Assembly (NCBI GenBank): GCA_964019155.1
Contig: OZ025243.1
Span: 10,755,537 to 10,819,536 of the forward strand
Reading direction: 5' to 3'
Length of the DNA: 64,000 bases
Origin: Osedax fenrisi
Taxonomy: Eukaryota > Annelida > Polychaeta > Sabellida > Siboglinidae
Within the stretch, counting starts at the first letter, position 1. Every line of letters begins with the position of its first letter. Of the stretch, positions 40,114 to 52,093 are shown piece after piece. Position numbers and translations under genes: made by a program. The notes below the pieces were generated by a model. The model was not told where the DNA came from. It saw only the letters and a program-made list of their open reading frames with translations, and searched no databases.

Positions 40114-41026
40114 TTACTCTTCCCGATAGCGTTCATGCTTATTCCTTTTTCTACCTGACCGTCTAATCGTCTCCTCTTCTTCATTGTTTACCTCTTTCTC
40201 TTCCTCTTTGTTCTTGTTAATTAGTGTGTGTATGTCTATTCTGTTTCTGACATAACTCTTTCCATCTACCTCCACTTTATAAGATCTATCTCTTATTTCT
40301 TCAGTGATTTTACCTTCACTCCATGTAGTTTCCCCTGGTTTTATTAGTATTATCTCATCTTGATTTTCTATTTTCTGTTTCTTCTTTGCACCTCTATCAT
40401 AATATATTTTCTGTTTTCTCAACTTTATTTCTCTTTGTTCTTCCATTTCCTTTAGTTCATGTCTTGGTTTTAAAACCTTCTTCAGTACCATCAGTTTTGT
40501 TCTGCATTTCCTTCCAAACATGATCTCTGCTGGGCTTAAATGTAATCCTTCTGTTGTTGTATTATTGTGCTCAAGTATTGCTAGTTGTTCAGAGCCATTA
40601 CATTTTTTGAATATTCGCTTAGTTGTCTTTACTGCATTCTCAGCTTTTCCATTACCTTGAGGGTGGTAAGGACTAGTTGTAATGTGTTTGATATCTAATT
40701 GTTGTGTAAAGTTTCTAAACTCGTTTCGGAATTGTGGTCTATTGTCTGTGACAATCTCTTGCGGTATACCATGAATAGCAAACATCTTTAATAACGTTTT
40801 AATTACTTCCTTACTTGTTGTTATACTTAATTTCTCTACTGATAGAAAATTTGAATAGTAGTCTATAACGATTATTAAGATTCTATTGTCTAATTTACAT
40901 AAGTCTATGCCGATTTTTGACCATGGAGTTTCTCCTCTTGCATGTTGTAATAGTGGTTCTTTCTTATTTTGAATTTCACTATGTTTGATGCACGATGGAC
41001 AAGATTTTATGTAGTTTTCTATATCA
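40114..41026 (-). CDS. Pol fragment: integrase core and C-terminal tail
   Basis: Third pol segment, read in one frame from about 41026 to the stop at 40114. It starts inside the zinc-binding region (SCPSC) and carries the DDE core: WSKIGIDLC with the first Asp, IVTDNRPQF with the second, and GNGKAENAVKTTKR with the Glu. The usual DNGPQF glycine is Arg here. A basic tail (RRSGRKRNKHERY) follows. It is separated from the preceding segment by a one-base frameshift near 41025. Confidence 0.88.
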
Positions 41027-41930
41027 TTTTGATTCCTGGCCAGTATGCTATGTCCCTTAGGCGACGCCTACAGGCACCAATACCACCATGAGCCGCATGT
41101 GCTTGTTGCATCATATCTTTTCTTAGTGTATTTGGTACAATTAATAACTGATCTTTAAAAATTAGACCGTCTATGTGGGTAATTGTATTTCTTATAGAGT
41201 AATACGGCATTATAGTTTCCTGTATTTCATTCTTATTAGGCCAACCTTCTTCTGTATATTCTATCAGTTTTGTGCATATTTCATCTTTGTTCGTTTGTTC
41301 TTTTAGTTTATTCTTTTTATCTTCAGTTATCGCTAATGTTATTGTATTTACCACTTCCGGCAACAAATCTTCTAGCTCTTTTTTCCTTTGGAGATCCCTC
41401 GACAAGGTATCCGCTATCTTGATATCCTTTCCTGGTATAAATTCTAGTTTGATGTCATATTGCTGCAATCTTAGTCGCATCTTCTGTAGCCTAGTTGATA
41501 TGTCATTTAGTGGCTTCTTGATGATTCTTATGAGTGGCTTATGATCGGTGTGTATTATTATGTTTGGTTTACCATATATGTATTGTCTAAATTTCTTACA
41601 AGCAAATACAATAGCTAGCATCTCCTTTTCTATCTGGGCGTACCTAACTTCAGTTTCAGTTAAACATTTTGATGCGTAAGCCACTGGTCTGTCTTGTTGG
41701 AGTAGCACCGCACCTAGTCCGTATTTGGATGCATCACATTGTATGATTACTTCTTCCTTTACATTGTAGTATTTTAACGTGGGTGTTGTTGTGATGCTGG
41801 TTTTTAAATTGTTGAATGCTTCTTCTTGTTCTTGTGTCCAGTTCCATACAACGTCTTTCCTTATCAGTTTCCTCATGTTCACTGTTTTTGTGCTTAACCC
41901 ATCGATAAACTTATCTATGTATTGAACCAT
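41019..41930 (-). CDS. Pol fragment: RT connection, RNase H, integrase zinc finger start
   Basis: Second pol segment (about 300 codons). QCDASKYGLGAVLLQ and IEKEMLAIVFACKKFRQYIYG are the hallmark Ty3/gypsy RNase H motifs, with HTDHKPL and DTLSR. Near the end AHAAHGGIGACRRRL and YWPGIK mark the histidine part of the integrase zinc finger. It overlaps the upstream RT segment by 16 nt in another frame, where a frameshift splits the conserved KDFLG..QY junction. Confidence 0.92.
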   Translation of the reverse strand: MVQYIDKFIDGLSTKTVNMRKLIRKDVVWNWTQEQEEAFNNLKTSITTTPTLKYYNVKEEVIIQCDASKYGLGAVLLQQDRPVAYASKCLTETEVRYAQIEKEMLAIVFACKKFRQYIYGKPNIIIHTDHKPLIRIIKKPLNDISTRLQKMRLRLQQYDIKLEFIPGKDIKIADTLSRDLQRKKELEDLLPEVVNTITLAITEDKKNKLKEQTNKDEICTKLIEYTEEGWPNKNEIQETIMPYYSIRNTITHIDGLIFKDQLLIVPNTLRKDMMQQAHAAHGGIGACRRRLRDIAYWPGIKMI

Positions 41931-42757
41931 TCCAAGAAATCTTTTAATTCCATTGGATCTCTCGGAGACGGCATCTGTAGAATTGCATTCAGTTTGTCTT
42001 CTCCTGGTTGTACTCCATCAGCTGATAAATTGTGACCAATATAAGTTACTGTAGATTCTCTTAATTTTACTTTGGCGCTATTTAAATGTAGATTCTGTTT
42101 CTCACATTTGACTAAAAATCTTCTCAATATTTTATCATGATCCCTTATTGCTTCTTGTTGGGTATTTCCGCATCCAAATATTAGAAAGTCATCAGCTATA
42201 ACTTCGATTCCATCCATGCCTTCCACCATTTCATGCATACGCCTTTGAAATATTTCAGGAGCCGAACATAACCCGAATGGCATCCTTATCCAGCGATAAC
42301 GGCCAAATGGTGTGTTGAATGTCGTCAAATAGCTAGATTCTTCAGCTAGTTTCACATGCCAGAAACCATTTTTTACATCTAGCACTGTGAATACCTTAGC
42401 TTTATGCAGTTTGGTCGCAATGTCTTCTATTGTAGGTAATGGATAATTTTCTCTTTCAATCTCTTCATTTAGATCTTTCGGATCTAAACATAACCTGATT
42501 TTTCCCGACTTTTTTTTAGTAACGACTAGTGACGAAATCCAAGGCGTTGGTATAGTCACTTGTCTTAGTATTCCTTGCCTCTCCAATTCATCTAATTCCG
42601 TTTTCACTTGTTCTTGTAGCGGTATTGCTATTTTTCTTTGTGCGTGTTTCACTGACTTTGCGTTCTCTTTCATCTTAATTTTGTATTCTCCTTCCAGTTC
42701 TCCTACATTATCATTGAATACTTTTTTGTATTCTTTCACCATCATTTCTTTTGTCAT
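41915..42757 (-). CDS. Pol fragment: reverse transcriptase
   Basis: 280 codons. The N-terminal strand is followed by IRLCLDPKDLNE, the catalytic VIADDFLIFG (ADD in place of the more usual LDD), FGLCSAPEIFQRRM and YIGHNLSADGVQP, all standard Ty3/gypsy RT motifs in order. It begins 3 nt downstream of the gag stop in another frame, so it is presumably expressed by frameshift or reinitiation from gag. It terminates early at the frameshift near 41925. Confidence 0.94.
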   Translation of the reverse strand: MTKEMMVKEYKKVFNDNVGELEGEYKIKMKENAKSVKHAQRKIAIPLQEQVKTELDELERQGILRQVTIPTPWISSLVVTKKKSGKIRLCLDPKDLNEEIERENYPLPTIEDIATKLHKAKVFTVLDVKNGFWHVKLAEESSYLTTFNTPFGRYRWIRMPFGLCSAPEIFQRRMHEMVEGMDGIEVIADDFLIFGCGNTQQEAIRDHDKILRRFLVKCEKQNLHLNSAKVKLRESTVTYIGHNLSADGVQPGEDKLNAILQMPSPRDPMELKDFLEWFNT

Positions 42758-42760
42758 CAG

Positions 42761-43939
42761 TTATTCGGTTGATTTTATCTGATTAATGGAATCATTATCA
42801 ATTATTTTCACTAATTTCAACTTCTCACAGGCCCTTTTACCTAATATAGGATGAAATTGTTTACCTTCTACCACTAATCCTCGTATTGTGCATTTTTCTT
42901 TCTTTCGATTTACCGCCAATAGAATTTCTCCTACTACTGGCCACTTGCCTTCTCCGTATACTGATATGTGTTTCACAGTTGATGCTCTTATGTTCATCAG
43001 TGTATTATCCCCTGTTAACTTAATATATATATGTTTTGGTATTACATTGCATGTGGCCACGGTGTCTATCTGTAACGTGATCTTCTCATATTTCGTATTC
43101 AAAGTTATTTGATTTTCTATGGCAATCTCTTTAATACTTGCCACTTTACCGCTAACTGTATATATACAATTGGTTTCGTCTCTTCGTTTCCCTTGTTGTC
43201 TGCACTGTTTCCTAAAGTGATTTAGTTTTCCACAGTTTGAACACATTTTGTTGAACGCCGGACACAACTCTTTCTTCCATACATGTTCGGTCCCACAGAA
43301 TTTACATTTCGACAATTTTTTATTTGCATGTTTTTCATGACTTTGTTCTGCTTTTTTGTAGGGTTTTCTCTCTTTCATATAGTTTACTTCTTGCTTAATA
43401 TGCATGGAATAATCTTGTTCCTCTGCAGTTTCATCTAGATGACAATTATTTATTAAAGATTTTAATGTTAATTTGTTGTCTTTCAGTAGTCGTTTCCTTA
43501 GGTTTTCATCGCGTAATCCTAGTAATAACCTATCTCTCAGTATTTCATCTGCGGTGATGTTCTCTAATTCACATCTGTTTCCTAGCCTCCGAATTTCTGT
43601 TAGGAATTGATCAAATGTCTCGTGCTGCTGTTGAATTCTTCTATTAAATACACATCTTTCGTATGGTATATTTATTAAAGGTGTTACATATTTATTAAAC
43701 ATTTCCTTTATTTTTATCATGATAGCTTTGTCCTTTTTATCCAATGTGCTCGTTGCATATATTTTGCGTCCACATGCACCAATGCATGTCAATAAGGTTG
43801 CTATCTGTATTTTCTCGTCCTTTGAATCTAATTCTGTTGCGCACGCATATAGGTCATATTGTTCTATCCAAGTGTTCCATTCTTGTTTCGCATTAGAACT
43901 ATCTAGATCAAACTCTACCGGTGCTTTTAATCCTGCCAT
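42761..43939 (-). CDS. Gag-protease polyprotein
   Basis: 392 codons. The N-terminal two thirds is a capsid-like helical region (EWNTWIEQYDLY, QLxxGLRDENLRKRLL-type motif). Two cysteine motifs follow near residues 215-245: a CKFCG...CPAF finger and the CCHC knuckle CSNCGKLNHFRKQCR. The C-terminus is a retropepsin-like protease whose active-site block reads QIDTVATCNVIP; the family normally has DTG, so Val replaces the catalytic-loop glycine. The start follows a leader of about 170 nt after the primer-binding site. Confidence 0.92.
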   Translation of the reverse strand: MAGLKAPVEFDLDSSNAKQEWNTWIEQYDLYACATELDSKDEKIQIATLLTCIGACGRKIYATSTLDKKDKAIMIKIKEMFNKYVTPLINIPYERCVFNRRIQQQHETFDQFLTEIRRLGNRCELENITADEILRDRLLLGLRDENLRKRLLKDNKLTLKSLINNCHLDETAEEQDYSMHIKQEVNYMKERKPYKKAEQSHEKHANKKLSKCKFCGTEHVWKKELCPAFNKMCSNCGKLNHFRKQCRQQGKRRDETNCIYTVSGKVASIKEIAIENQITLNTKYEKITLQIDTVATCNVIPKHIYIKLTGDNTLMNIRASTVKHISVYGEGKWPVVGEILLAVNRKKEKCTIRGLVVEGKQFHPILGKRACEKLKLVKIIDNDSINQIKSTE

Positions 43940-44105
43940 TACTTATGTTGTATTTTATATTCCGTGAATACAATTTAGTAAAATAATAATATCTATATAT
44001 GTTATAATTAATATTATCAATTTTTCAAAATAATAAATAAATAAATAAATAAATAAATATTTTATACGAAAAAATTTATAAAAATTATTATAATCGATAT
44101 AATAG

Positions 44106-44117
44106 CCGCTGTCACCA
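44106..44117 (-). other. Primer-binding site
   Basis: TGGTGACAGCGG on the minus strand, directly abutting the 5' LTR. TGG matches the universal tRNA 3' CCA; the cognate tRNA was not identified by eye. Confidence 0.8.
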
Positions 44118-44336
44118 TATAACGTGTCGTGTGTTCAGGCTTATTAATATTTGCTAAGCTACTAATATGCTAATAGTTGCTTACCTTGCTTTAGTTGACC
44201 GGATAGTATGATTATATGTATTAGTTTATAAAGTTTAGTTTAGTTGATGACGTATATAAATTGAGTGATGTTTACATGTCAGGGTTCAGTATCCTGTTAT
44301 AATCTTTGATTATAGTTGTTATTGGATACCGTCACA
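44118..44336 (-). repeat. 5' LTR of the Ty3/gypsy element
   Basis: 219 bp, same ends as the 3' LTR, with a TTTATATA box-like sequence near its middle on the coding strand. The satellite resumes right after the ACGT duplication at 44337-44340. Confidence 0.95.
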
Positions 44337-47300
44337 ACGTAAATGTTAAGATCAGTGATGAAGTTAATATTAATATCAGGGTTGACGTAAATGTTAAGAT
44401 CAGTGATGAAGTTAATATTAATATCAGGGTTGACGTAAATGTTAAGATCAGTGATGAAGTTAATATTAATATCAGGGTTGAAGTCAATGTTAAGATCAGT
44501 GATGAAGTTAATATTAATATCAGGGTTGAAGTCAATGTTAAGATCAGTGATGAAGTTAATATTAATATCAGGGTTGACGTAACTGTTAAGATCAGTGATG
44601 AAGTTAATATTAATATCAGGGTTGAAGTCAATGTTAAGATCAGTGATGAAGTTAATATTAATATCAGGGTTGACGTAAATGTTAAGATCAGTGATGAAGT
44701 TAATATTAATATCAGGGTTGACGTAAATGTTAAGATCAGTGATGAAGTTAATATTAATATCAGGGTTGACGTAAATGTTAAGATCAGTGATGAAGTTAAT
44801 ATTAATATCAGGGTTGACGTAAATGTTAAGATCAGTGATGAAGTTAATGTTAATATCAGGGTTGAAGTCAATGTTAAGATCAGTGATGAAGTTAATATTA
44901 ATATCAGGGTTGACGTAAATATTAAGATCAGTGATGAAGTTAATATTAATATCAGGGTTGAAGTCAATGTTAAGATCAGTGATGAAGTTAATATTAATAT
45001 CAGGGTTGAAGTCAATGTTAAGATCAGTGATGAAGTTAATATTAATATCAGGGTTGAAGTCAAAATTTAAGATCAGTGATGAAGTTAATATTAATATCAG
45101 GGTTGACATAAATGTTAAGATCAGTGATGAAGTTAATATTAATATCAGGGTTAAAGTCAATGTTAAGATCAGTGATGAAGTTAATATTAATATCAGGGTT
45201 GAAGTCAATGTTAAGATCAGTGATGAAGTTAATATTAATATCAGGGTTGAAGTCAATGTTAAGATCAGGTATGAAGTTAATATTAATATCAGGGTTGAAG
45301 TCAATGTTAAGATCAGTGATGAAGTTAATATTAATATCAGGGTTGAAGTCAATATTAAGATCAGTGATGAAGTTAATATTAATATCAGGGTTGACGTAAA
45401 TGTTAAGATCAGTCATGAAGTTAATATTAATATCAGGGTTGAAGTCAATGTTAAGATCAGTGATGAAGTTAATATTAATATCAGGGTTGACGTAACTGTT
45501 AAGATCAGTGATGAAGTTAATATTAATATCAGGGTTGAAGTCAATGTTAAGATCAGTGATGAAGTTAATATTAATATCAGGGTTGACGTAAATGTTAAGA
45601 TCAGTGATGAAGTTAATATTAATATCAGGGTTGAAGTCAATGTTAAGATCAGTGATGAAGTTAATATTAATATCAGGGTTGACGTAAATGTTAAGATCTG
45701 TGATGAAGTTAATATTAATATCAGGGTTGAAGTCAATGTTAAGATCAGTGATGAAGTTAATATTAATATCAGGGTTGAAGTCAATGTTAAGATCAGTGAT
45801 GAAGTTAATATTAATATCAGGGTTGACGTAACTGTTAAGATCAGTGATGAAGTTAATGTTAAGATCAGTGATGAAGTTAATGTTAATATCAGGGATGAAG
45901 TCATTGTTAAGATCAGTGATGAAGTTAATGTTAATATCAGGGATGAAGTCAATATTAAGATCAGTGATGAAGTTAATATTAATATCAGGGATGAAGTCAA
46001 TGTTAAGATCAGTGATGAAGTTAATATTAATATCAGGGTTGACGTAACTGTTAAGATCAGTGATGAAGTTAATGTTAATATCAGGGATGAAGTCAATGTT
46101 AAGATCAGTGATGAAGTTAATATTAATATCAGGGTTGACGTAACTGTTAAGATCAGTGATGAAGTTAATGTTAATATCAGGGATGAAGTCAATGTTAAGA
46201 TCAGTGATGAAGTTAATATTAATATCAGGGTTGACGTCAATGTTAAGATCAGTGATGAAGTTAATATTAATATCAGGGTTGACGTAAATGTTAAGATCAG
46301 TGATGAAGTTAATATTAATATCAGGGTTGAAGTCAATGTTAAGATCAGTGATGAAGTTAATATTAATATCAGGGTTGACGTAAATGTTAAGATCAGTGAT
46401 GAAGTTAATATTAATATCAGGGTTGAAGTCAATGTTAAGATCAGTGATGAAGTTAATATTAATATCAGGGTTGACGTAAATGTTAAGATCAGTGATGAAG
46501 TTAATATTAATATCAGGGTTGACGTAAATGTTAAGTTCAGTGATGAAGTTAATATTAATATCAGTGATGAAGTCAATGTTAAGATCAGTGATGAAGTTAA
46601 TATTAATATCAGGGTTGACGTAACTGTTAAGATCAGTGATGAAGTTAATATTAATATCAGGGTTGAAGTCAATGTTAAGATCAGTGATGAAGTTAATATT
46701 AATATCAGGGTTGAAGTCAATGTTAAGATCAGTGATGAAGTTAATATTAATATCAGGGTTGAAGTCATTGTTAAGATCAGTGATGAAGTTAATATTAATA
46801 TCAGGGTTGAAGTCAATGTTAAGATCAGTGATGAAGTTAATATTAATATCAGGGTTGAAGTCAATGTTAAGATCAGTGATGAAGTTAATGTTAAGATCAG
46901 GGTTGAAGTCAATGTTAAGATCAGTGATGAAGTTAATATTAATATCAGGGTTGACGTAAATGTTAAGATCAGTGATGAAGTTAATATTAATATCAGGGTT
47001 GACGTAAATATTAAGATCAGTGATGAAGTTAATATTAATATCAGGGTTGACGTAAATGTTAAGATCAGTGATGAAGTTAATATTAATATCAGGGTTGAAG
47101 TCAATGTTAAGATCAGTGATGAAGTTAATATTAATATCAGGGTTGACGTAACTGTTAAGATCAGTGATGAAGTTAATATTAATATCAGGGTTGAAGTCAA
47201 TGTTAAGATCAGTGATGAAGTTAATGTTAAGAGCAGGGTTGAAGTAAATGTTAAGATCAGTGATGAAGTTAATATTAATATCAGGGTTGAAGTCATTGTT

Positions 47301-50300
47301 AAGATCAGTGATGAAGTTAATGTTAAGATCAGTGATGAAGTCAATGTTAAGATCAGTGATGAAGTTAATATTAATATCAGGGTTGACATAAATGTTAAGA
47401 TCAGTGATGAAGTTAATATTAATATCAGGGTTAAAGTCAATGTTAAGATCAGTGATGAAGTTAATATTAATATCAGGGTTGAAGTCAATGTTAAGATCAG
47501 TGATGAAGTTAATATTAATATCAGGGTTGACGTAAATGTTAAGATTAGTGATGAAGTTAATATTAATATCAGGGTTGAAGTCAATGTTAAGATCAGTGAT
47601 GAAGTTAATATTAATATCAGTGTTGAAGTCAATGTTAAGATCAGTGATGAAGTTAATATTAATATCAGGGTTGAAGTCATTGTTAATATCAGTGATGAAG
47701 TTAATATTAATATCAGGGTTGACGTAACTGTTAAGATCAGTGATGAAGTTAATATTAATATCAGGGTTGACGTAAATGTTAAGATCAGTGATGAAGTTAA
47801 TATTAATATCAGGGTTGACGTAAATGTTAAGATCAGTGATGAAGTTAATATTAATATCAGGGTTGACGTAAATGTTAAGATCAGTGATGAAGTTAATATT
47901 AATATCAGTGATGAAGTCAATGTTAAGATCAGTGATGAAGTTAATATTAATATCAGGGTTGACGTAAATGTTAAGATCAGTGATGAAGTTAATATTAATA
48001 TCAGGGTTGAAGTCAATGTTAAGATCAGTGATGAAGTTAATATTAATATCAGGGTTGACGTAAATGTTAAGATCAGTGATGAAGTTAATATTAATATCAG
48101 GGTTGAAGTCAATGTTAAGATCAGTGATGAAGTTAATATTAATATCAGGGTTGAAGTCAATGTTAAGATCAGTGATGAAGTTAATATTAATATCAGGGTT
48201 GACGTAAATGTTAAGATCAGTGATGAAGTTAATATTAATATCAGGGTTGAAGTCATTGTTAAGATCAGTGATGAAGTTAATATTAATATCAGGGTTGAAG
48301 TCATTGTTAAGATCAGTGATGAAGTTAATATTAATATCAGGGTTGAAGTCAATGTTAAGATCAGTGATGAAGTTAATATTAATATCAGGGTTGAAGTCAA
48401 TGTTAAGATCAGTGATGAAGTTAATATTAATATCAGGGTTGAAGTCAATGTTAAGATCAGTGATGAAGTTAATATTAATATCAGGGTTGACGTAAATGTT
48501 AAGATCAGTGATGAAGTTAATATTAATATCAGGGTTGAAGTCATTGTTAAGATCAGTGATGAAGTTAATATTAATATCAGGGTTGAAGTCATTGTTAAGA
48601 TCAGTGATGAAGTTAATATTAATATCAGGGTTGACGTAAATGTTAAGATCAGTGATGAAGTTAATATTAATATCAGGGTTGACGTAAATGTTAAGATCAG
48701 TGATGAAGTTAATATTAATATCAGGGTTGAAGTCAATGTTAAGATCAGTGATGAAGTTAATATTAATATCAGGGTTGAAGTCAATGTTAAGATCAGTGAT
48801 GAAGTTAATATTAATATCAGGGTTGAAGTCATTGTTAATATCAGTGATGAAGTTAATATTAATATCAGGGTTGACGTAACTGTTAAGATCAGTGATGAAG
48901 TTAATATTAATATCAGGGTTGACGTAAATGTTAAGATCAGTGATGAAGTTAATATTAATATCAGGGTTGACGTAAATGTTAAGATCAGTGATGAAGTTAA
49001 TATTAATATCAGGGTTGACGTAAATGTTAAGATCAGTGATGAAGTTAATATTAATATCAGTGATGAAGTCAATGTTAAGATCAGTGATGAAGTTAATATT
49101 AATATCAGGGTTGACGTAAATGTTAAGATCAGTGATGAAGTTAATATTAATATCAGGGTTGAAGTCAATGTTAAGATCAGTGATGAAGTTAATATTAATA
49201 TCAGGGTTGACGTAAATGTTAAGATCAGTGATGAAGTTAATATTAATATCAGGGTTGAAGTCAATGTTAAGATCAGTGATGAAGTTAATATTAATATCAG
49301 GGTTGAAGTAATTGTTAATATCAGTGATGAAGTTAATATTAATATCAGGGTTGACGTAACTGTTAAGATCAGTGATGAAGTTAATATTAATATCAGGGTT
49401 GACGTAAATGTTAAGATCAGTGATGAAGTTAATATTAATATCAGGGTTGACGTAAATGTTAAGATCAGTGATGAAGTTAATATTAATATCAGGGTTGACG
49501 TAAATGTTAAGATCAGTGATGAAGTTAATATTAATATCAGTGATGAAGTCAATGTTAAGATCAGTGATGAAGTTAATATTAATATCAGGGTTGACGTAAA
49601 TGTTAAGATCAGTGATGAAGTTAATATTAATATCAGGGTTGAAGTCAATGTTAAGATCAGTGATGAAGTTAATATTAATATCAGGGTTGACGTAAATGTT
49701 AAGATCAGTGATGAAGTTAATATTAATATCAGGGTTGAAGTCAATGTTAAGATCAGTGATGAAGTTAATATTAATATCAGGGTTGAAGTCAATGTTAAGA
49801 TCAGTGATGAAGTTAATATTAATATCAGGGTTGACGTAAATGTTAATATCAGTGATGAAGTTAATATTAATATCAGGGTTGAAGTCATTGTTAAGATCAG
49901 TGATGAAGTTAATATTAATATCAGGGTTGAAGTCATTGTTAAGATCAGTGATGAAGTTAATATTAATATCAGGGTTGAAGTCAATGTTAAGATCAGTGAT
50001 GAAGTTAATATTAATATCAGGGTTGAAGTCAATGTTAAGATCAGTGATGAAGTTAATATTAATATCAGGGTTGAAGTCAATGTTAAGATCAGTGATGAAG
50101 TTAATATTAATATCAGTGATGAAGTTAATAATAATATCAGTGATGAAGTTAATATTAATATCAGGGTTGACGTAACTGTTAAGATCAGTGATGAAGTTAA
50201 TGTTAATATAAGGGTTGAAGTCAATGTTAAGATCAGTGATGAAGTTAATATTAATATCAGGGTTGAAGTCAATGTTAAGATCAGTGATGAAGTTAATATT

Positions 50301-52093
50301 AATATCAGGGTTGAAGTTAATATTAATATCAGTGATGAAGTTAATGTTAAGATCAGTGATGAAGTTAATGTTAATATCAGGGATGAAGTCATTGTTAAGA
50401 TCAGTGATGACGTTAATGTTAATATCAGTGATGAAGTTAATATTAATATCAGGGTTGACGTAAATGTTAAGATCAGTGATGAAGTTAATATTAATATCAG
50501 GGTTGACGTAAATGTTAAGATCAGTGATGAAGTTAATATTAATATCAGTGATGAAGTCAATGTTAAGATCAGTGATGAAGTTAATATTAATATCAGGGTT
50601 GACGTAAATGTTAAGATCAGTGATGAAGTTAATATTAATATCAGGGTTGAAGTCAATGTTAAGATCAGTGATGAAGTTAATATTAATATCAGGGTTGACG
50701 TAAATGTTAAGATCAGTGATGAAGTTAATATTAATATCAGGGTTGAAGTCAATGTTAAGATCAGTGATGAAGTTAATATTAATATCAGGGTTGAAGTCAT
50801 TGTTAAGATCAGTGATGAAGTTAATATTAATATCAGGGTTGAAGTCAATGTTAAGATCAGTGATGAAGTTAATATTAATATCAGGGTTGAAGTCAATGTT
50901 AAGATCAGTGATGAAGTTAATATTAATATCAGGGTTGAAGTCAATGTTAAGATCAGTGATGAAGTTAATATTAATATCAGGGTTGACGTAAATGTTAAGA
51001 TCAGTGATGAAGTTAATATTAATATCAGGGTTGAAGTCATTGTTAAGATCAGTGATGAAGTTAATATTAATATCAGGGTTGAAGTCATTGTTAAGATCAG
51101 TGATGAAGTTAATATTAATATCAGGGTTGACGTAAATGTTAAGATCAGTGATGAAGTTAATATTAATATCAGGGTTGACGTAAATGTTAAGATCAGTGAT
51201 GAAGTTAATATTAATATCAGGGTTGAAGTCAATGTTAAGATCAGTGATGAAGTTAATATTAATATCAGGGTTGAAGTCAATGTTAAGATCAGTGATGAAG
51301 TTAATATTAATATCAGGGTTGAAGTCATTGTTAATATCAGTGATGAAGTTAATATTAATATCAGGGTTGACGTAACTGTTAAGATCAGTGATGAAGTTAA
51401 TATTAATATCAGGGTTGACGTAAATGTTAAGATCAGTGATGAAGTTAATATTAATATCAGGGTTGACGTAAATGTTAAGATCAGTGATGAAGTTAATATT
51501 AATATCAGGGTTGGCGTAAATGTTAAGATCAGTGATGAAGTTAATATTAATATCAGTGATGAAGTCAATGTTAAGATCAGTGATGAAGTTAATATTAATA
51601 TCAGGGTTGACGTAAATGTTAAGATCAGTGATGAAGTTAATATTAATATCAGGGTTGAAGTCAATGTTAAGATCAGTGATGAAGTTAATATTAATATCAG
51701 GGTTGGCGTAAATGTTAAGATCAGTGATGAAGTTAATATTAATATCAGGGTTGAAGTCAATGTTAAGATCAGTGATGAAGTTAATATTAATATCAGGGTT
51801 GAAGTCAATGTTAAGATCAGTGATGAAGTTAATATTAATATCAGGGTTGAAGTCAATGTTAAGATCAGTGATGAAGTTAATATTAATATCAGGGTTGACG
51901 TAAATGTTAAGATCAGTGATGAAGTTAATATTAATATCAGGGTTGAAGTCATTGTTAAGATCAGTGATGAAGTTAATATTAATATCAGGGTTGAAGTCAT
52001 TGTTAAGATCAGTGATGAAGTTAATATTAATATCAGGGTTGACGTAAATGTTAAGATCAGTGATGAAGTTAATATTAATATCAGGGTTGAATT
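44337..52093. repeat. 48-bp satellite array, right segment (~160 units)
   Basis: This continues the left segment in the same orientation. The variant set is broader: GACGTAACT units, GATGAAGTC units where a half-repeat is duplicated, and a TGTTAATATCAG junction. The junction lies at 47681, 48833, 49313 and 51329, spaced 1152, 480 and 2016 bp (24, 10 and 42 units), each time followed by a GACGTAACT unit and runs of GACGTAAAT units. An open frame of 2391 codons on the plus strand and 2195 on the minus strand follows from the stop-free unit and is not taken as a gene. The array ends abruptly at GGGTTGAATTCGTG. Confidence 0.97.

Larger units (their letters stand above)
39708..44336 (-). mobile_element. 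Ty3/gypsy LTR retrotransposon inserted in the satellite
   Basis: A complete 4629-bp element on the minus strand. The 219-bp LTRs (5' LTR 44118-44336, 3' LTR 39708-39926) differ at only three positions. A 4-bp ACGT duplication (39704-39707, 44337-44340) flanks it, and the two satellite segments rejoin within one repeat unit across the insertion. A primer-binding site TGGTGACAGCGG follows the 5' LTR and a polypurine tract AAAGAAAAGGAGA precedes the 3' LTR. Order gag-protease, RT, RNase H, integrase, as in Metaviridae. No envelope gene. Pol is broken by frameshifts near 41925 and 41025, so this copy is probably not autonomous despite near-identical LTRs. Confidence 0.95.

Noticed and set aside
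36436..52093. CRISPR-like regular array
   Set aside because: Units are contiguous with no unique spacers, and the host is a eukaryote.
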